Assembly (NCBI GenBank): GCA_024742415.1
Contig: JANSYN010000003.1
Location: 186,001-250,000 of the forward strand
Length of the DNA: 64,000 nt
Source: Gammaproteobacteria bacterium
Lineage (GTDB): Bacteria; Pseudomonadota; Gammaproteobacteria; Pseudomonadales; Halieaceae
Reading direction: 5' to 3'
Part shown: one piece after another, positions 33,240 through 43,603 of the stretch
Layout: every line of letters starts with the position of its first letter
Position numbering within the stretch: the first letter of the stretch is position 1
The notes under the pieces: generated by a model
Seen by the model: the letters and a program-made list of their open reading frames with translations, nothing else
What the model was told of the DNA's origin: nothing
Databases searched by the model: none
Translations under genes and position numbers: made by a program

Positions 33240-34013
33240 TCAGGCCTCCCCAGCCTTGAGATTTTCCAGAAACGGGGCGAAGCCGCTGTCGCCCAACCAG
33301 TAGTGTACGAGATTTGACACACCGCGGGTGGTCAGCGTGGCCCCGGCGAGCCCGTCTACTTCATATGCGGCGTTTGCACTTTGCGGATCGGCTGTGCCCT
33401 TGAGTACCGTCAATTCCACTTCGCCGTCGTCATAGACCTTTTTGCCTGGCCACAGGCCTTTCCAGCGTGGGTTGTCGACTTCTCCCCCCAGACCTGGTGT
33501 TTCCTTGTGCTGATAAAAACCCAGCCCGGCCACCGTGTTGGCATCGCGCTCCAGCGCAATAAAGCCATACAACGTGCCCCAGAGGCCGTAGCCGTGGACG
33601 GGCAAGATGACACGGTTCAATTCTCCTTTATCGTCCTCGGCAAGATACACCAGCGCGTAGTGCTCACGGCGGAATATCTTTGCGATGTCTTCCTTGGGGT
33701 CAAGGCGAGTCGACATCTCGGGATCCTTGGAGGCCTTGATCTGGTCGTACTCGGCCGGGTCAACATCGTCGGTAAATCGGCCGGTGCGCAGGTCGACGAC
33801 GCGCGTCTGAATTTGTGCGAACTGCTCCTCAACCGTGCGGCCTGGATCCATCATGCCCGCTGCGGCCAGGATATTGCGTTTGCGGTCAAGCGCCTGGTTC
33901 ACTTCCTGCGTTGGTTTTAACATCACCGCCGCGGTAGATACGATCACCGAACAGACGATACACAACGAGAACGCGACCAGCAGCGTCTTTTTGATGCCAT
34001 CATTACTAGACAC
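33240..34013 (-). CDS. nqrC: Na+-NQR subunit C
   Basis: 257 residues from GTG 34013, chosen because GGAGG lies just upstream and the length equals characterised NqrC. One membrane anchor is followed by a periplasmic FMN-binding domain. The covalent flavin site is [13 protein letters not shown], where a Thr of the (S)GAT motif carries FMN through ApbE. The start overlaps the nqrB stop by 8 bases. Confidence 0.97.
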   Translation of the reverse strand: MSSNDGIKKTLLVAFSLCIVCSVIVSTAAVMLKPTQEVNQALDRKRNILAAAGMMDPGRTVEEQFAQIQTRVVDLRTGRFTDDVDPAEYDQIKASKDPEMSTRLDPKEDIAKIFRREHYALVYLAEDDKGELNRVILPVHGYGLWGTLYGFIALERDANTVAGLGFYQHKETPGLGGEVDNPRWKGLWPGKKVYDDGEVELTVLKGTADPQSANAAYEVDGLAGATLTTRGVSNLVHYWLGDSGFAPFLENLKAGEA

Positions 34014-35199
34014 GCGCGAGCCTCCGTTTAATGTTTGCCTGCACCACAAAGTTGTCCATCAACGGGGCAAAGAGGTTGGCAAACAGGATTGCCAGCATGA
34101 TGCCCTCGGGGAAAGCGGGATTAATCACCCTGATCAGCACCGTCATCAGGCCGATAAGAATACCAAAGGCCCACTTGCCGGTGTTCGTCATGGCAGCGGA
34201 GACCGGGTCGGTCGCCATAAAGATCATGCCAAAGGCGAATCCACCGGTCACCAGATGCCAGTACCAGGGCATTGCAAATGCCGGGTTAGTCTCTGAGCCC
34301 ACCAGATTCAGCAGTGTCGACAGCGCGACCATGCCCAGGAACACACCTGCAATGATGCGCCATGAGGCAATTCGGGTGGCCAGCAACACCGCGCCACCGA
34401 TCAGGATTGCCAGGGTTGAAGTCTCCCCTATCGAACCGGGCACTGAGCCGATGAAGGCATCAAACCAGGTCCACTGTTGTTCGAGCGCCTCAACGCCTTG
34501 CGATGCGACCACGCTGAGTGCGGTGGCGCCGGTGTGGCCATCGACCGCCACCCAGACGCCATCGCCTGACAGCTGGGCGGGATAAGCAAAGTATAAAAAG
34601 GCGCGACCGGTGAGTGCCGGGTTCAGGAAGTTCTTTCCCGTGCCGCCAAAGACTTCCTTGCCAATGACGACACCAAAGCTGATGCCGATCGCGACCTGCC
34701 ACAGGGGAATATCCGGGGGGCAAATCAACGCAAAGAGCACCGAGGTCACAAAGAAACCCTCGTTGACTTCATGCTTGCGCCGAACGGCAAACAGGATCTC
34801 CCAGGAGATCCCCACCAGGAAGGTCGTGACGTAAATAGGAATAAAGAATACAGCGCCGTACCAAAAACAATCCCAGATACTGGAGGGGTCGTAGCCACCC
34901 ACGAGGCTGATTAGCCATCCCCTCCAGCCTTCCACTGCATAGCCCCCGGGCATGACCTCGGTAGCCTGGGCGCCGAGGTTGTACATGCCATAAAACATCG
35001 CCGGGAATGTTGCCAACCACACGGTGATCATGATCCGCTTGAGGTCTACCCCATCGCGCACGTGGGCGGTGGATTTGGTGACCGAAGAGGGTGCGTAAAA
35101 GAAAGTGTCGAATACCTCGTAGACAGGGAACAACTTTTCATAGCGCCCTCCCTCCTGGAAGTGGTGCTCGATGTTGTCAAAAAATCTGCGCAGTCCCAC
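34006..35199 (-). CDS. nqrB: Na+-NQR subunit B
   Basis: 397 residues, about ten membrane segments. Covalent FMN site [13 protein letters not shown] (GAT motif Thr). The conserved [35 protein letters not shown]-terminus and the [28 protein letters not shown] loop are present. NqrB forms the Na+ channel and the quinone site. Confidence 0.98.
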   Translation of the reverse strand: MGLRRFFDNIEHHFQEGGRYEKLFPVYEVFDTFFYAPSSVTKSTAHVRDGVDLKRIMITVWLATFPAMFYGMYNLGAQATEVMPGGYAVEGWRGWLISLVGGYDPSSIWDCFWYGAVFFIPIYVTTFLVGISWEILFAVRRKHEVNEGFFVTSVLFALICPPDIPLWQVAIGISFGVVIGKEVFGGTGKNFLNPALTGRAFLYFAYPAQLSGDGVWVAVDGHTGATALSVVASQGVEALEQQWTWFDAFIGSVPGSIGETSTLAILIGGAVLLATRIASWRIIAGVFLGMVALSTLLNLVGSETNPAFAMPWYWHLVTGGFAFGMIFMATDPVSAAMTNTGKWAFGILIGLMTVLIRVINPAFPEGIMLAILFANLFAPLMDNFVVQANIKRRLARV

Positions 35200-35202
35200 G
35201 GT

Positions 35203-36540
35203 TTAACCCTCCTTCTCGATGCGCGTCAGGTTATCCCGCAGGATAGGACCGTACTCGTATTTGCCCGAACAGACATAGCTACACAGCGCCAGGTCCTCTT
35301 CTTCCAGCTCGAGACAACCCAGGGCCTGGGCTGTCTCGGTATCGCCCACAATCAAGGCCCGCAGCAGTTGCGTCGGGAGAATATCCAGTGGCATCACGCG
35401 CTCGTAGCTGCCCACTGGCACCATGGCGCGCTCGCTACCGTTGGTATTGGTTGTCATCGGTAGCGGCTTGGTGCCGAAAAAGCTGGTGAGGTAGATGCCC
35501 AAATTCGAGTGCTTTTTGAACCCCGGCGAGAGCCAACCCATAAAATCCCGATGGCGACCCTCGAGCAGCACAGACACCTGGTTATGGTAACGGCCGAGGT
35601 AGGCAGTCCCGCCCTGGACGGCGCGCCCCCCCAACACCGAGCCAGAGATAATACGGTTTTCTCCCGCTTTCAACTGCCCTGCACACAGCGCCTGAAGATC
35701 GACTCCCAGGCGGGTACGCAACAAGCGCGGCTCTTCGACCTGGGGGCCGGCAAGTGCAATAACACGCTCGGTAAAGAGTTTACCGTCTAGAAATTGACGA
35801 CCAATCGCGATGACATCCTGATAGCCGATTGTCCATACGACTTTTTCAGCATTCACGCCCTCCAGAAAATGGACATGGGTGCCCACCAAACCGGCAGGGT
35901 GCGGACCGGAGAACTCGGCGACTTGCACGTTAGGGGCAGTGCCGGAAGGAATAGCGACACCCGGGGCCTTGCACACGTACAACGCGCCGCGCGTCAGTTG
36001 GGCCAGCAAATCAATGCCCAACTCAAATGCCTGGGCTTGTTCTGCAATGAACAGCGCCGGATCCGGCGCCAATGGGTGGGTATCGATCGCTGTCACAAAA
36101 ATAGCGGCGGCTTCGGCATCAGCTGCGGGAACTTTGCTGAAGGGTCGCGTGCGCAGCGCTGTCCATTGCCCACTGGCAATCAGGTTGTCGCGAATAGCCT
36201 GCGCGTCGGGCAGGCTTTCGGGAGTGCAGGTAGCAAAGGATTCCGCATCGTCGCCCTCTATCTCGATGACGACAGACTGCAGCACGCGCTTGGCGCCCCG
36301 ATTGATCGCCGCCACGACGCCGCTGGCGGGGGCGGTGTACCGCGCGCCGGCGTTTTTCTTGTCAGTGAAGAGCAACTGGCCCAGTTTGACGCGATCGCCT
36401 TCGGCGACCGCCATGGTCGGTTTCATCCCCACGTAGTCAAAACCGACCAGCGCACAGGCCCGCGCTGCAGGCGCATCTTCAATCGAGGGTCGGGGCGCTC
36501 CCTGAATAGGAATATCCAGACCCCGTTTGACTTTGATCAT
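35203..36540 (-). CDS. nqrA: Na+-NQR subunit A
   Basis: 445 residues. A cytoplasmic subunit without cofactor of its own; the N-terminal [53 protein letters not shown] and [22 protein letters not shown] match the family throughout. It is first in nqrABCDEF-apbE-nqrM. The operon promoter should lie in 36541-36829: the only candidate noticed is TATAAT read on the minus strand at 36701-36696, without a convincing -35. Confidence 0.98.
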   Translation of the reverse strand: MIKVKRGLDIPIQGAPRPSIEDAPAARACALVGFDYVGMKPTMAVAEGDRVKLGQLLFTDKKNAGARYTAPASGVVAAINRGAKRVLQSVVIEIEGDDAESFATCTPESLPDAQAIRDNLIASGQWTALRTRPFSKVPAADAEAAAIFVTAIDTHPLAPDPALFIAEQAQAFELGIDLLAQLTRGALYVCKAPGVAIPSGTAPNVQVAEFSGPHPAGLVGTHVHFLEGVNAEKVVWTIGYQDVIAIGRQFLDGKLFTERVIALAGPQVEEPRLLRTRLGVDLQALCAGQLKAGENRIISGSVLGGRAVQGGTAYLGRYHNQVSVLLEGRHRDFMGWLSPGFKKHSNLGIYLTSFFGTKPLPMTTNTNGSERAMVPVGSYERVMPLDILPTQLLRALIVGDTETAQALGCLELEEEDLALCSYVCSGKYEYGPILRDNLTRIEKEG

Positions 36541-36829
36541 ACGCTACGCCTACAAAAACAATAACAAGTGGATGGACTGAAGTCGCGCTGCAACATCCCC
36601 AAAAGAACCCCTGAATCTGGACTTGACGGCGAATTACCCCTGGGCACTGCCATTGTGCACGACCCAAATCAATCAAGGCAATTCAAGCCGCGCGCATTAT
36701 ACAGGAAGCGCTCGGCAAAACGCCACCTCGTCAGAGGAAGTTGTTTGATTTTGAACAAGTTTTGCAATGGCGGGGCGCTGTTACTCGCGACGCCGGCGCA
36801 ATGCTAGCGGCGCGCCCCCGTCGCCACGA

Positions 36830-38299
36830 TCAGGACTCTTTGGGATAGACCGCGTAGCTGATACCGGCCATCTGCTCGAGAATGCGATAGACCTGGCAGC
36901 TATATCCAAATTCGTTGTCGTACCACAGATAGACGACCGCCTGCTTACCGTTGACGATGGTCGCCTGGGCGTCGAAGACGCACGCGTGCCTGGAGCCAAC
37001 GAAATCGGTAGAGACCACTTCCGGCGACGCCGAGTAATCGATCTGGCGACGCAGCGGTGAATGCAGTGCCTGGTTACGCATAAACTCGTTCAGTTCATCG
37101 ACTGAGGTTTCGCGGGCCAGTGTCAGGTTCAGAATGGCCATGGACACATTGGGAGTAGGCACGCGAATCGCATTACCGGTCAGTTTGCCGACCAGTTGCG
37201 GCAGGACCTTGCCCACCGCGGAAGCGGCGCCGGTCTCCGTGAGCACCATATTCAGCGGCGCACTGCGGCCGCGCCGTGACGCCTTGTGGTAGTTGTCGAT
37301 GAGGTTCTGGTCATTGGTGTACGCATGCACTGTCTCCACGTGGCCGGCGACAATACCGTATTCGTCGTCCAGTGCCTTCAGGGGCGGAGCAATTGCGTTC
37401 GTGGTGCAAGAGGCGGCAGAGATAATGGTGTCGCCGGGTTCAATAATCGCGTTATTGATGCCTGCCACTACGTTTTTGAGATCCCCCTTACCCGGGGCAG
37501 TCAGGATGACCTTGCTGGCCCCCTTGCTTTGCAAGTGACGAGACAGGCCGGCTTCATCGCGCCACACGCCGGTGTTATCAATGATAATCGCGTTATTGAT
37601 GCCATACTCGGTGTAGTCGATGGTATCCGGGGCATCGGCGTATATCACCTTGACCTCGTTACCATTGGCAACAAACGACTGGCGCTCTTCGTCGACACGG
37701 ATAGTGCCCTCGAAGGCGCCATGCACGGAATCCCTGCGCAACAAGCTGGCGCGTTTGACAAGGTCGTTAGGAGCGGAGCCCTTGCGCACCACAATGGCAC
37801 GCAGGCGCAAACAATCGCCACCGTCCGTTTTATCGATCAGAATGCGCGCCATCAGTCGGCCGATGCGGCCAAAACCGTACAGTACAACGTCCTGCGGTTC
37901 AGCCACCGGCAGGCGCGGTGATTCAACGTAGGGACGCAGTTCCCGGTCGACATATTCGTCGATGCTCAGGCCATCGCCGGCACCGTGATCATAGTACTGA
38001 ACAGCAAGGCGGCCGATATCGATATGCGCAGGACCCAGATCCAGCTGGCTCATACGACTGATAATAGGGAACGTCTCAAACTCGGACAGTTCGTTCGCCT
38101 CGACCTGCCGCACATAGCGGTGATCTTTCATGATTTCGAGCACCGAGCGATTGACCAGCGGCTGGCCATAAATGTAACACTTAACGCTTTTTTCGCGTGA
38201 AAGCCGGCCGACCATAGGGATCATGCCCTCGGCCAGCGCTTCGCGCTCCTTCCAGTCCTTGAAGTAATCTGCGGGGCGTTCTCGCTTGCGATCAGTCAC
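36830..38299 (-). CDS. gap: Glyceraldehyde-3-phosphate dehydrogenase, long form
   Basis: 489 residues, about 150 more than the classical enzyme because of an N-terminal helical extension (about 1-125). The dehydrogenase part has VVLYGFGRIGRLMARIL (nucleotide binding), the catalytic ISAASCTTNAIAPPLKAL with Cys, HAYTNDQNLID and RVPTPNVSMAILNL. The same long form sits next to mfd and nqr in Pseudomonas. Direction, glycolytic or gluconeogenic, and NAD/NADP preference cannot be read. Confidence 0.95.
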   Translation of the reverse strand: MTDRKRERPADYFKDWKEREALAEGMIPMVGRLSREKSVKCYIYGQPLVNRSVLEIMKDHRYVRQVEANELSEFETFPIISRMSQLDLGPAHIDIGRLAVQYYDHGAGDGLSIDEYVDRELRPYVESPRLPVAEPQDVVLYGFGRIGRLMARILIDKTDGGDCLRLRAIVVRKGSAPNDLVKRASLLRRDSVHGAFEGTIRVDEERQSFVANGNEVKVIYADAPDTIDYTEYGINNAIIIDNTGVWRDEAGLSRHLQSKGASKVILTAPGKGDLKNVVAGINNAIIEPGDTIISAASCTTNAIAPPLKALDDEYGIVAGHVETVHAYTNDQNLIDNYHKASRRGRSAPLNMVLTETGAASAVGKVLPQLVGKLTGNAIRVPTPNVSMAILNLTLARETSVDELNEFMRNQALHSPLRRQIDYSASPEVVSTDFVGSRHACVFDAQATIVNGKQAVVYLWYDNEFGYSCQVYRILEQMAGISYAVYPKES

Positions 38300-38398
38300 G
38301 TTCCGTCACCTTGGCTGTTAGAGAGTCAAATCGGGGCGCGTATTATCATCTCCCACTAAAAGCGGCGCAAGCCACATGGTTCACATTCCCGTAGTTTT

Positions 38399-38427
38399 CT
38401 GGCGCTATGGCGCGCCTTCGTTATAAT
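38399..38427 (+). promoter_or_regulatory. Possible mfd promoter
   Basis: A perfect TATAAT (38422-38427) with a poor -35 (CTGGCG, 38399-38404) at 17 bases, 36 bases before the mfd ATG. It lies in the 163-base divergent gap between gap and mfd. Confidence 0.35.
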
Positions 38428-38462
38428 GGCCGCCCCTTCCAAGGTCGCGCTTCCTACTACCC

Positions 38463-41400
38463 ATGCTCCGCGAATTAATCAGCCCGACTCCATGGCCAGA
38501 CCGGGCCGGAACACGAACGTCAGTGGGCCCCTTTCACGGCTGTGCAGACACCTGCCTGATCGCTGAACTTGCGCAGATCGATCGACTGCTGTTAGTCGTC
38601 ACGCCCGATACCAGCTCCGCCCTGACCCTGGAGCGCGAGTTACCGTTCTTTACCGGCAGTGAAACACCCATATTGCCCTTTCCAGACTGGGAAACACTGC
38701 CCTACGACAACTTTTCGCCGCACCAGGACATTGTCTCGGAAAGACTCAACACCCTGTATCGGCTGCCGCAACTTGAGCGCGGCATATTGATTGTGCCGAT
38801 CGCTACCCTGATGCACCGCCTCGCCCCGACAGCGTATGTCGCCGGCAGCAGCCTGGTATTGTCACTCGGTCAACAGTTATCGATCGAACAGTTCCGCAGC
38901 AATCTGGTGTTCAACGGCTACCAGCCGGTAGAGACAGTCTATGAACATGGCGAGTTCGCCCTGCGGGGATCACTACTGGATATCTACCCGATGGGCAGTC
39001 CGCTGCCGTTCCGGATTGACCTGCTTGATGACGAGGTAGACACCCTGCGCACATTCGACCCGGAGTCGCAGCGCACTATCGACAAAGTCGATTCCATTAA
39101 CCTGTTACCTGCGCGTGAGTTTCCACTGGACAGCACAGCGATCGCGCGCTTCCAGATGAACTGGTACGACGCCTTTGACGGCGATGCAGACCTGTGCCCG
39201 GTTTTCAATGACGTCAGCGCAGGCCGCAGCCCCGGCGGTTGCGAATACTACTTGCCGCTGTTTTTTGAGCAGTGCGCAACGCTGCTTGACTACTTGCCAG
39301 AGCGAACCGCAGTCGTTGCACTGGGCCAGCATCATACCAATGCGCAACGCTTTTGGGATGAGGCAACCGCCCGCCACGCAGAGTACGGCATCGATCCGCG
39401 ACGACCGCTACTGCCTCCACAACGCTGTTTTCTGCAGGTAGACGAGCTATACCGCCGCCTGAAGGACTTCGCCACACTGGAACTGCGCTACGACGACGCA
39501 TCAACCGTGCACGTGCCAACGGAGCTTGACCCCCCGCCATCGCTTGCACCACAGGAAGACCGTCCCGATGCTATTCACAACCTGCAGCGCTTCATCGAGC
39601 GCCACCGCGCACCGGTGCTGTTGTGCGCCGAATCAGTTGGGCGCCGTGAAATACTGCGCGAGTCACTGCAAAAGGTTGGCCTTAACCCACCAGAAGTCGC
39701 CCATTGGCGAGATTTCCTGACCGGTAGCACCGAGTTTGCCATTGCGGTCGCGCCGATCGACCGCGGCCTCTACGCCGGCAACCATGCGCCCGCACTGATC
39801 GCAGAAAGCCAGCTGTTCGGACGTCGGGTCGCGCAGCGTCGGCGACGTCATGAAGCACAGGAGGCGGCCACCGCGAACGTCTTCAAAGACCTCAATGAAC
39901 TGCGACCAGGCGTACCGGTTGTGCACCTTGAACATGGTGTTGGACGCTACGTCGGCCTGCAAACATTGGACGTCGATGCGCAGCAGGCCGAATTCCTGAC
40001 ATTGGAGTACGCCGATGAGGCCAGGCTCTACGTACCGGTCTCTTCGCTGCACCTGATCAGCCGCTACTCTGGCAGCGACCCGGAGCATGCGCCGTTGCAC
40101 CGCCTTGGTTCGGACCAGTGGGACAAGGCCCGACGCAAGGCCTCGGAGAAAGCGCAAGACATTGCCTCACAGCTGCTCGAAGTCTATGCACGCCGAGAAG
40201 CACGCAAAGGTTTTGCCTTCACTGTGGATGCGCAAGCCTGGAGTCAGTTTTGCGCGGCTTTTCCATTCGAGGAAACCCCCGATCAGCAACTGGCCATAAA
40301 CGCCGTTCAAGCGGACATGTGCGCAGAGCGAGTTATGGACCGCCTGGTCTGTGGCGACGTCGGCTTTGGCAAAACGGAGGTGGCACTGCGCGCGGCATTC
40401 CTGGCTGCAGGAAGTGGCAAGCAAGTTGCTGTTCTGGTCCCAACAACCTTGTTGGCGCAGCAGCATTTCAGTACCTTCAGTGACCGTTTTGCGAACTGGC
40501 CAGTGACGGTAGAAGTCGTTTCGAGGTTCAAGGGGGGCCGCGAATCGGAGCAGATTATGCAGCGCGCCAGCCAGGGCAAGATTGACATTCTCATCGGCAC
40601 GCACAAGTTGCTGCAGAAGGATTTTCGTTTTAACGACCTTGGCTTGCTGATTATTGACGAAGAGCACCGCTTTGGCGTCAAGCAGAAGGAGGTGATCAAG
40701 GCACTGCGCTCAGAAGTCGACATTCTTACCCTGACTGCCACCCCAATCCCGCGAACACTGAACATGGCGCTGGGCGGCATGCGTGATCTTTCTATCATCG
40801 CCACCCCACCGGCCCGGCGCCTGTCCATCCGTACCTTTGTACGCGAGCACAATATCGCCCTTGTGAAAGAGGCAGTCACACGTGAGGTTCTGCGCGGAGG
40901 CCAGGTCTACTATCTCCATAATGAGGTCAAAACCATTGAGGAGACCGCGCGCAAACTACGCCAGTTGCTACCCGACGTGAGCATCGCCGTCGCACACGGC
41001 CAGATGCGCGAGACCGAACTGGAAGACGTGATGTCTGCGTTCTATCATCAGCGCCACCAGATCCTCCTGTGCACCACGATCATTGAAACCGGCATCGATG
41101 TACCCAATGCCAACACTATGATCATCGAACGCGCGGACAAGTTCGGGCTGGCCCAACTGCACCAGTTGCGTGGTCGTGTGGGGCGCTCACATCACCAGGC
41201 TTATGCTTACCTGCTAACGCCACCACGTTCGGCAATCACCCGGGACGCACAAAAGCGCCTCGACGCTATTGAGACGGCCGGTGACCTTGGCGCAGGGTAC
41301 CTGCTGGCTACCCACGATCTGGAAATTCGCGGTGCAGGCGAATTGCTGGGTGATGAACAAAGCGGCCAGATTCACACTGTTGGCTATGGCATGTACATGG

Positions 41401-41933
41401 ATCTACTACAGCGTGCCGTCGACTCTCTGCGACGCGGCGAAATCCCTGACGTTGACGCGCCACTGGAACAGGGCACCGAAGTGAATCTGCATATCGCGGC
41501 GTTAATTCCGCAGGACTACCTACCCGACATTAACAGTCGCCTGATACTGTACAAACGCATTGCCGCAGCCGGTTCTGAGGACGAGCTGAGAAACCTGCGC
41601 ATAGAAATGATCGATCGCTTTGGGTTGCTGCCAGTACAGGTCAGCAACCTGTTTGCGGTGTCATCCGTGCGCCTGCAGGCGCAGGCGCTGGGCATTCGTA
41701 CTATCGATGTTGGCCCTGGCGGTGGTAACATCGAGTTCAAGAAAAGCACACCGGTAGAGCCGATCACGCTGGTTCGTCTGGTGCAATCAGAGCCGTCAAT
41801 TTATCGGCTGGCGGGTGAAACCCGCCTGCGCTTCGATATAGAACTGCCCGATGCGGTGGAGCGACAGCAGTTTCTGGAAGTGCTGCTGGGGCGTCTTGTC
41901 GAGTCACCTGCTGGGAAATCTGCCAATGCATAG
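38463..41933 (+). CDS. mfd: Transcription-repair coupling factor
   Basis: 1156 residues. A UvrB-like N-terminal region (ILPFPDWETLPYDNFSPHQDIVSERL), an RNA-polymerase-interacting domain (LRPGVPVVHLEHGVGRYVGLQTL), RecG-like helicase motors with Walker A CGDVGFGKTEVALRAAF and DEEH box LLIIDEEHRFGVKQKE, and a C-terminal TRCF domain (ALIPQDYLPDINSRLILYKRIA) are present in order. It removes stalled RNA polymerase at lesions and recruits UvrA; uvrC lies in the same window. The stop overlaps the start of the next gene. Confidence 0.98.
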   Translation: MLRELISPTPWPDRAGTRTSVGPFHGCADTCLIAELAQIDRLLLVVTPDTSSALTLERELPFFTGSETPILPFPDWETLPYDNFSPHQDIVSERLNTLYRLPQLERGILIVPIATLMHRLAPTAYVAGSSLVLSLGQQLSIEQFRSNLVFNGYQPVETVYEHGEFALRGSLLDIYPMGSPLPFRIDLLDDEVDTLRTFDPESQRTIDKVDSINLLPAREFPLDSTAIARFQMNWYDAFDGDADLCPVFNDVSAGRSPGGCEYYLPLFFEQCATLLDYLPERTAVVALGQHHTNAQRFWDEATARHAEYGIDPRRPLLPPQRCFLQVDELYRRLKDFATLELRYDDASTVHVPTELDPPPSLAPQEDRPDAIHNLQRFIERHRAPVLLCAESVGRREILRESLQKVGLNPPEVAHWRDFLTGSTEFAIAVAPIDRGLYAGNHAPALIAESQLFGRRVAQRRRRHEAQEAATANVFKDLNELRPGVPVVHLEHGVGRYVGLQTLDVDAQQAEFLTLEYADEARLYVPVSSLHLISRYSGSDPEHAPLHRLGSDQWDKARRKASEKAQDIASQLLEVYARREARKGFAFTVDAQAWSQFCAAFPFEETPDQQLAINAVQADMCAERVMDRLVCGDVGFGKTEVALRAAFLAAGSGKQVAVLVPTTLLAQQHFSTFSDRFANWPVTVEVVSRFKGGRESEQIMQRASQGKIDILIGTHKLLQKDFRFNDLGLLIIDEEHRFGVKQKEVIKALRSEVDILTLTATPIPRTLNMALGGMRDLSIIATPPARRLSIRTFVREHNIALVKEAVTREVLRGGQVYYLHNEVKTIEETARKLRQLLPDVSIAVAHGQMRETELEDVMSAFYHQRHQILLCTTIIETGIDVPNANTMIIERADKFGLAQLHQLRGRVGRSHHQAYAYLLTPPRSAITRDAQKRLDAIETAGDLGAGYLLATHDLEIRGAGELLGDEQSGQIHTVGYGMYMDLLQRAVDSLRRGEIPDVDAPLEQGTEVNLHIAALIPQDYLPDINSRLILYKRIAAAGSEDELRNLRIEMIDRFGLLPVQVSNLFAVSSVRLQAQALGIRTIDVGPGGGNIEFKKSTPVEPITLVRLVQSEPSIYRLAGETRLRFDIELPDAVERQQFLEVLLGRLVESPAGKSANA

Positions 41934-42858
41934 CACCACTGCCCGCCTGACCACGTTCGTCACTTGCCTGCTTCTGGCAATGCCCGCACTGGCCCAGTGG
42001 GACGATGCCCGATGGTACAAGGTGGAGCTGCTTGTGTTTGCCCAACCACAAGGCAGCGCTGCGGAGCGCTGGCCCGCAAGCCCCGACCTGGCCTACCCCG
42101 CCAGCTGGCGCTTTTTAGTGCCACTGTCTGCTTCCGGTGGGCAGGCCTATGATGCCCAGGGGCGCCAGGTGGTGGATCACCGCACCGCTCCGGCCCAGGA
42201 CGACTCTGCATCTGCCGCTGAACCAGCGGCCACCGCGCTTGGGGCCAACTACAGTCTGTTACCACGCGCCGATCGCGAGTTTCGCGGCAAGGCGGCCTAC
42301 ATGCAGCGCAATGCCGGCTATCGGATTCTGTTCCATGAACACTGGCTGCAAGGCTTCGTCGAGGGCAAGAGCCCACCCGCGATTATTGTGGATAGCGCAG
42401 CACAGCAGGCATCCTGGCCCGAGTTACAGGGCACCATAAAGCTGTCCTTGTCACGGTTCCTGCACCTTGAAACCAACCTGTGGCTCAATACTGACGGCCG
42501 CTACCTCGATGGCGCATGGCAAATGGCAGCACCACCACCAAGTCCCGCCGCAATTTTGCTGTTGGAAGACGAGTTCACTGACGCCGATGCGGCCCTGGCG
42601 CAATCGACAGAAGCCGCAGCAGGCGCTGCTGCAGCGGCCGCACTACCCGCGGCCATCGATGACAACGGTACAGCCAATAAAGAGGTCGGCCCGCAGTATC
42701 CATTCAGGCACGCCGTACACATGCAGCAAAAACGTCGAATGCGCAGCAACGAAGTTCACTACCTCGATCACCCGATGCTGGGTGTCATTGCCAAAGTAAC
42801 CCCGCTTGACGCCGAGGAACTGGATGCGTACGTGACAGCAAGCCGCAGCGTTCAGTAG
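41926..42858 (+). CDS. CsiV-like periplasmic protein
   Basis: 310 residues from ATG 41926, which overlaps the mfd stop and begins a signal peptide (RLTTFVTCLLLAMPALAQ). The segment WYKVELLVFAQ matches the start of the CsiV domain, a peptidoglycan-binding family, with later ALGANYSLLPRADREFRGKAAYMQRNAGYRILFHEHWLQ. A low-complexity Ala/Pro region precedes the conserved C-terminus (QQKRRMRSNEVHYLDHPMLGVIAKVTPL). It is translationally coupled to mfd as in Pseudomonas. Confidence 0.85.
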   Translation: MHSTTARLTTFVTCLLLAMPALAQWDDARWYKVELLVFAQPQGSAAERWPASPDLAYPASWRFLVPLSASGGQAYDAQGRQVVDHRTAPAQDDSASAAEPAATALGANYSLLPRADREFRGKAAYMQRNAGYRILFHEHWLQGFVEGKSPPAIIVDSAAQQASWPELQGTIKLSLSRFLHLETNLWLNTDGRYLDGAWQMAAPPPSPAAILLLEDEFTDADAALAQSTEAAAGAAAAAALPAAIDDNGTANKEVGPQYPFRHAVHMQQKRRMRSNEVHYLDHPMLGVIAKVTPLDAEELDAYVTASRSVQ

Positions 42859-42862
42859 ATCG

Positions 42863-43603
42863 TCAAGCCTGGTCCAGCAGGGCCACCAGCAAAGCGCGCA
42901 CCACAAAAGCCTCCTGCACCAGGATGCTGCGCATCATGTCTAGTGTAAGCGGCAGATTCCCCAAACCCGCGGCAGGGTTCACCACCATGCAAACACAGGC
43001 ATAGGCGATATCCAGCTCCCGCGCCAATGCCGCCTCGGGCATGCCGGTCATGCCGACAACATCACACCCGTCGCGGGCCATACGCTGCACCTCGGCAGCA
43101 GTTTCCAGTCTCGGGCCCTGAGTGACACCGTGCACACCCGTTGATTCGTGGGTAATGTTGGCCATCTGCGCGGCGTTAACCAGTGCCATACGCAGCGTAC
43201 GGTCGTAAGGTTCGGTAAAATCCACGTGCAACAGGCTGCCGCTGTCACCGTTGTCAAACGTATGGTCCCGCCCCCACGTGTAGTCAATCAACTGGTCCGG
43301 TATCAGCAGACGGCCAGGGCGCATGGCGGGAGTGATTCCGCCAACGGCATTGATACCGACGATTCGATCCACTCCCAGACAATGCAGCGCCCAGACATTC
43401 GCGCGATAATTCACCAGGTGCGGCGGTACCGCAGCAGGACTGCCGTGCCGGTGCAAAAAAAACACGGTTTGATTGTTGAAACGCCCCTCCTGGATCGCCC
43501 TGGAAGGCTGCCCGAAGGGTGTAGCGATCTGGTGCTCGCCCGTTACCTCAAGCCCTTCCAGCTGGTCCAGCCCTGTACCACCGATGATGCCGAAGCCACT
43601 CAT
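42863..43603 (-). CDS. S-methyl-5'-thioinosine (or thioadenosine) phosphorylase
   Basis: 246 residues. Purine nucleoside phosphorylase family 2: FGIIGGTGLDQLEG (phosphate-binding GGTG), LHRHGSPAAVPPHLVNYRANVWAL, GVHGVTQGPRLETAAEVQRMARDGCDVVGMTGMPEAALAREL. The gene holds the position of the Pseudomonas MTI phosphorylase, which salvages the product of deaminated methylthioadenosine. Substrate preference between MTI and MTA is not decidable by eye. It converges with the CsiV-like gene. Confidence 0.88.
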   Translation of the reverse strand: MSGFGIIGGTGLDQLEGLEVTGEHQIATPFGQPSRAIQEGRFNNQTVFFLHRHGSPAAVPPHLVNYRANVWALHCLGVDRIVGINAVGGITPAMRPGRLLIPDQLIDYTWGRDHTFDNGDSGSLLHVDFTEPYDRTLRMALVNAAQMANITHESTGVHGVTQGPRLETAAEVQRMARDGCDVVGMTGMPEAALARELDIAYACVCMVVNPAAGLGNLPLTLDMMRSILVQEAFVVRALLVALLDQA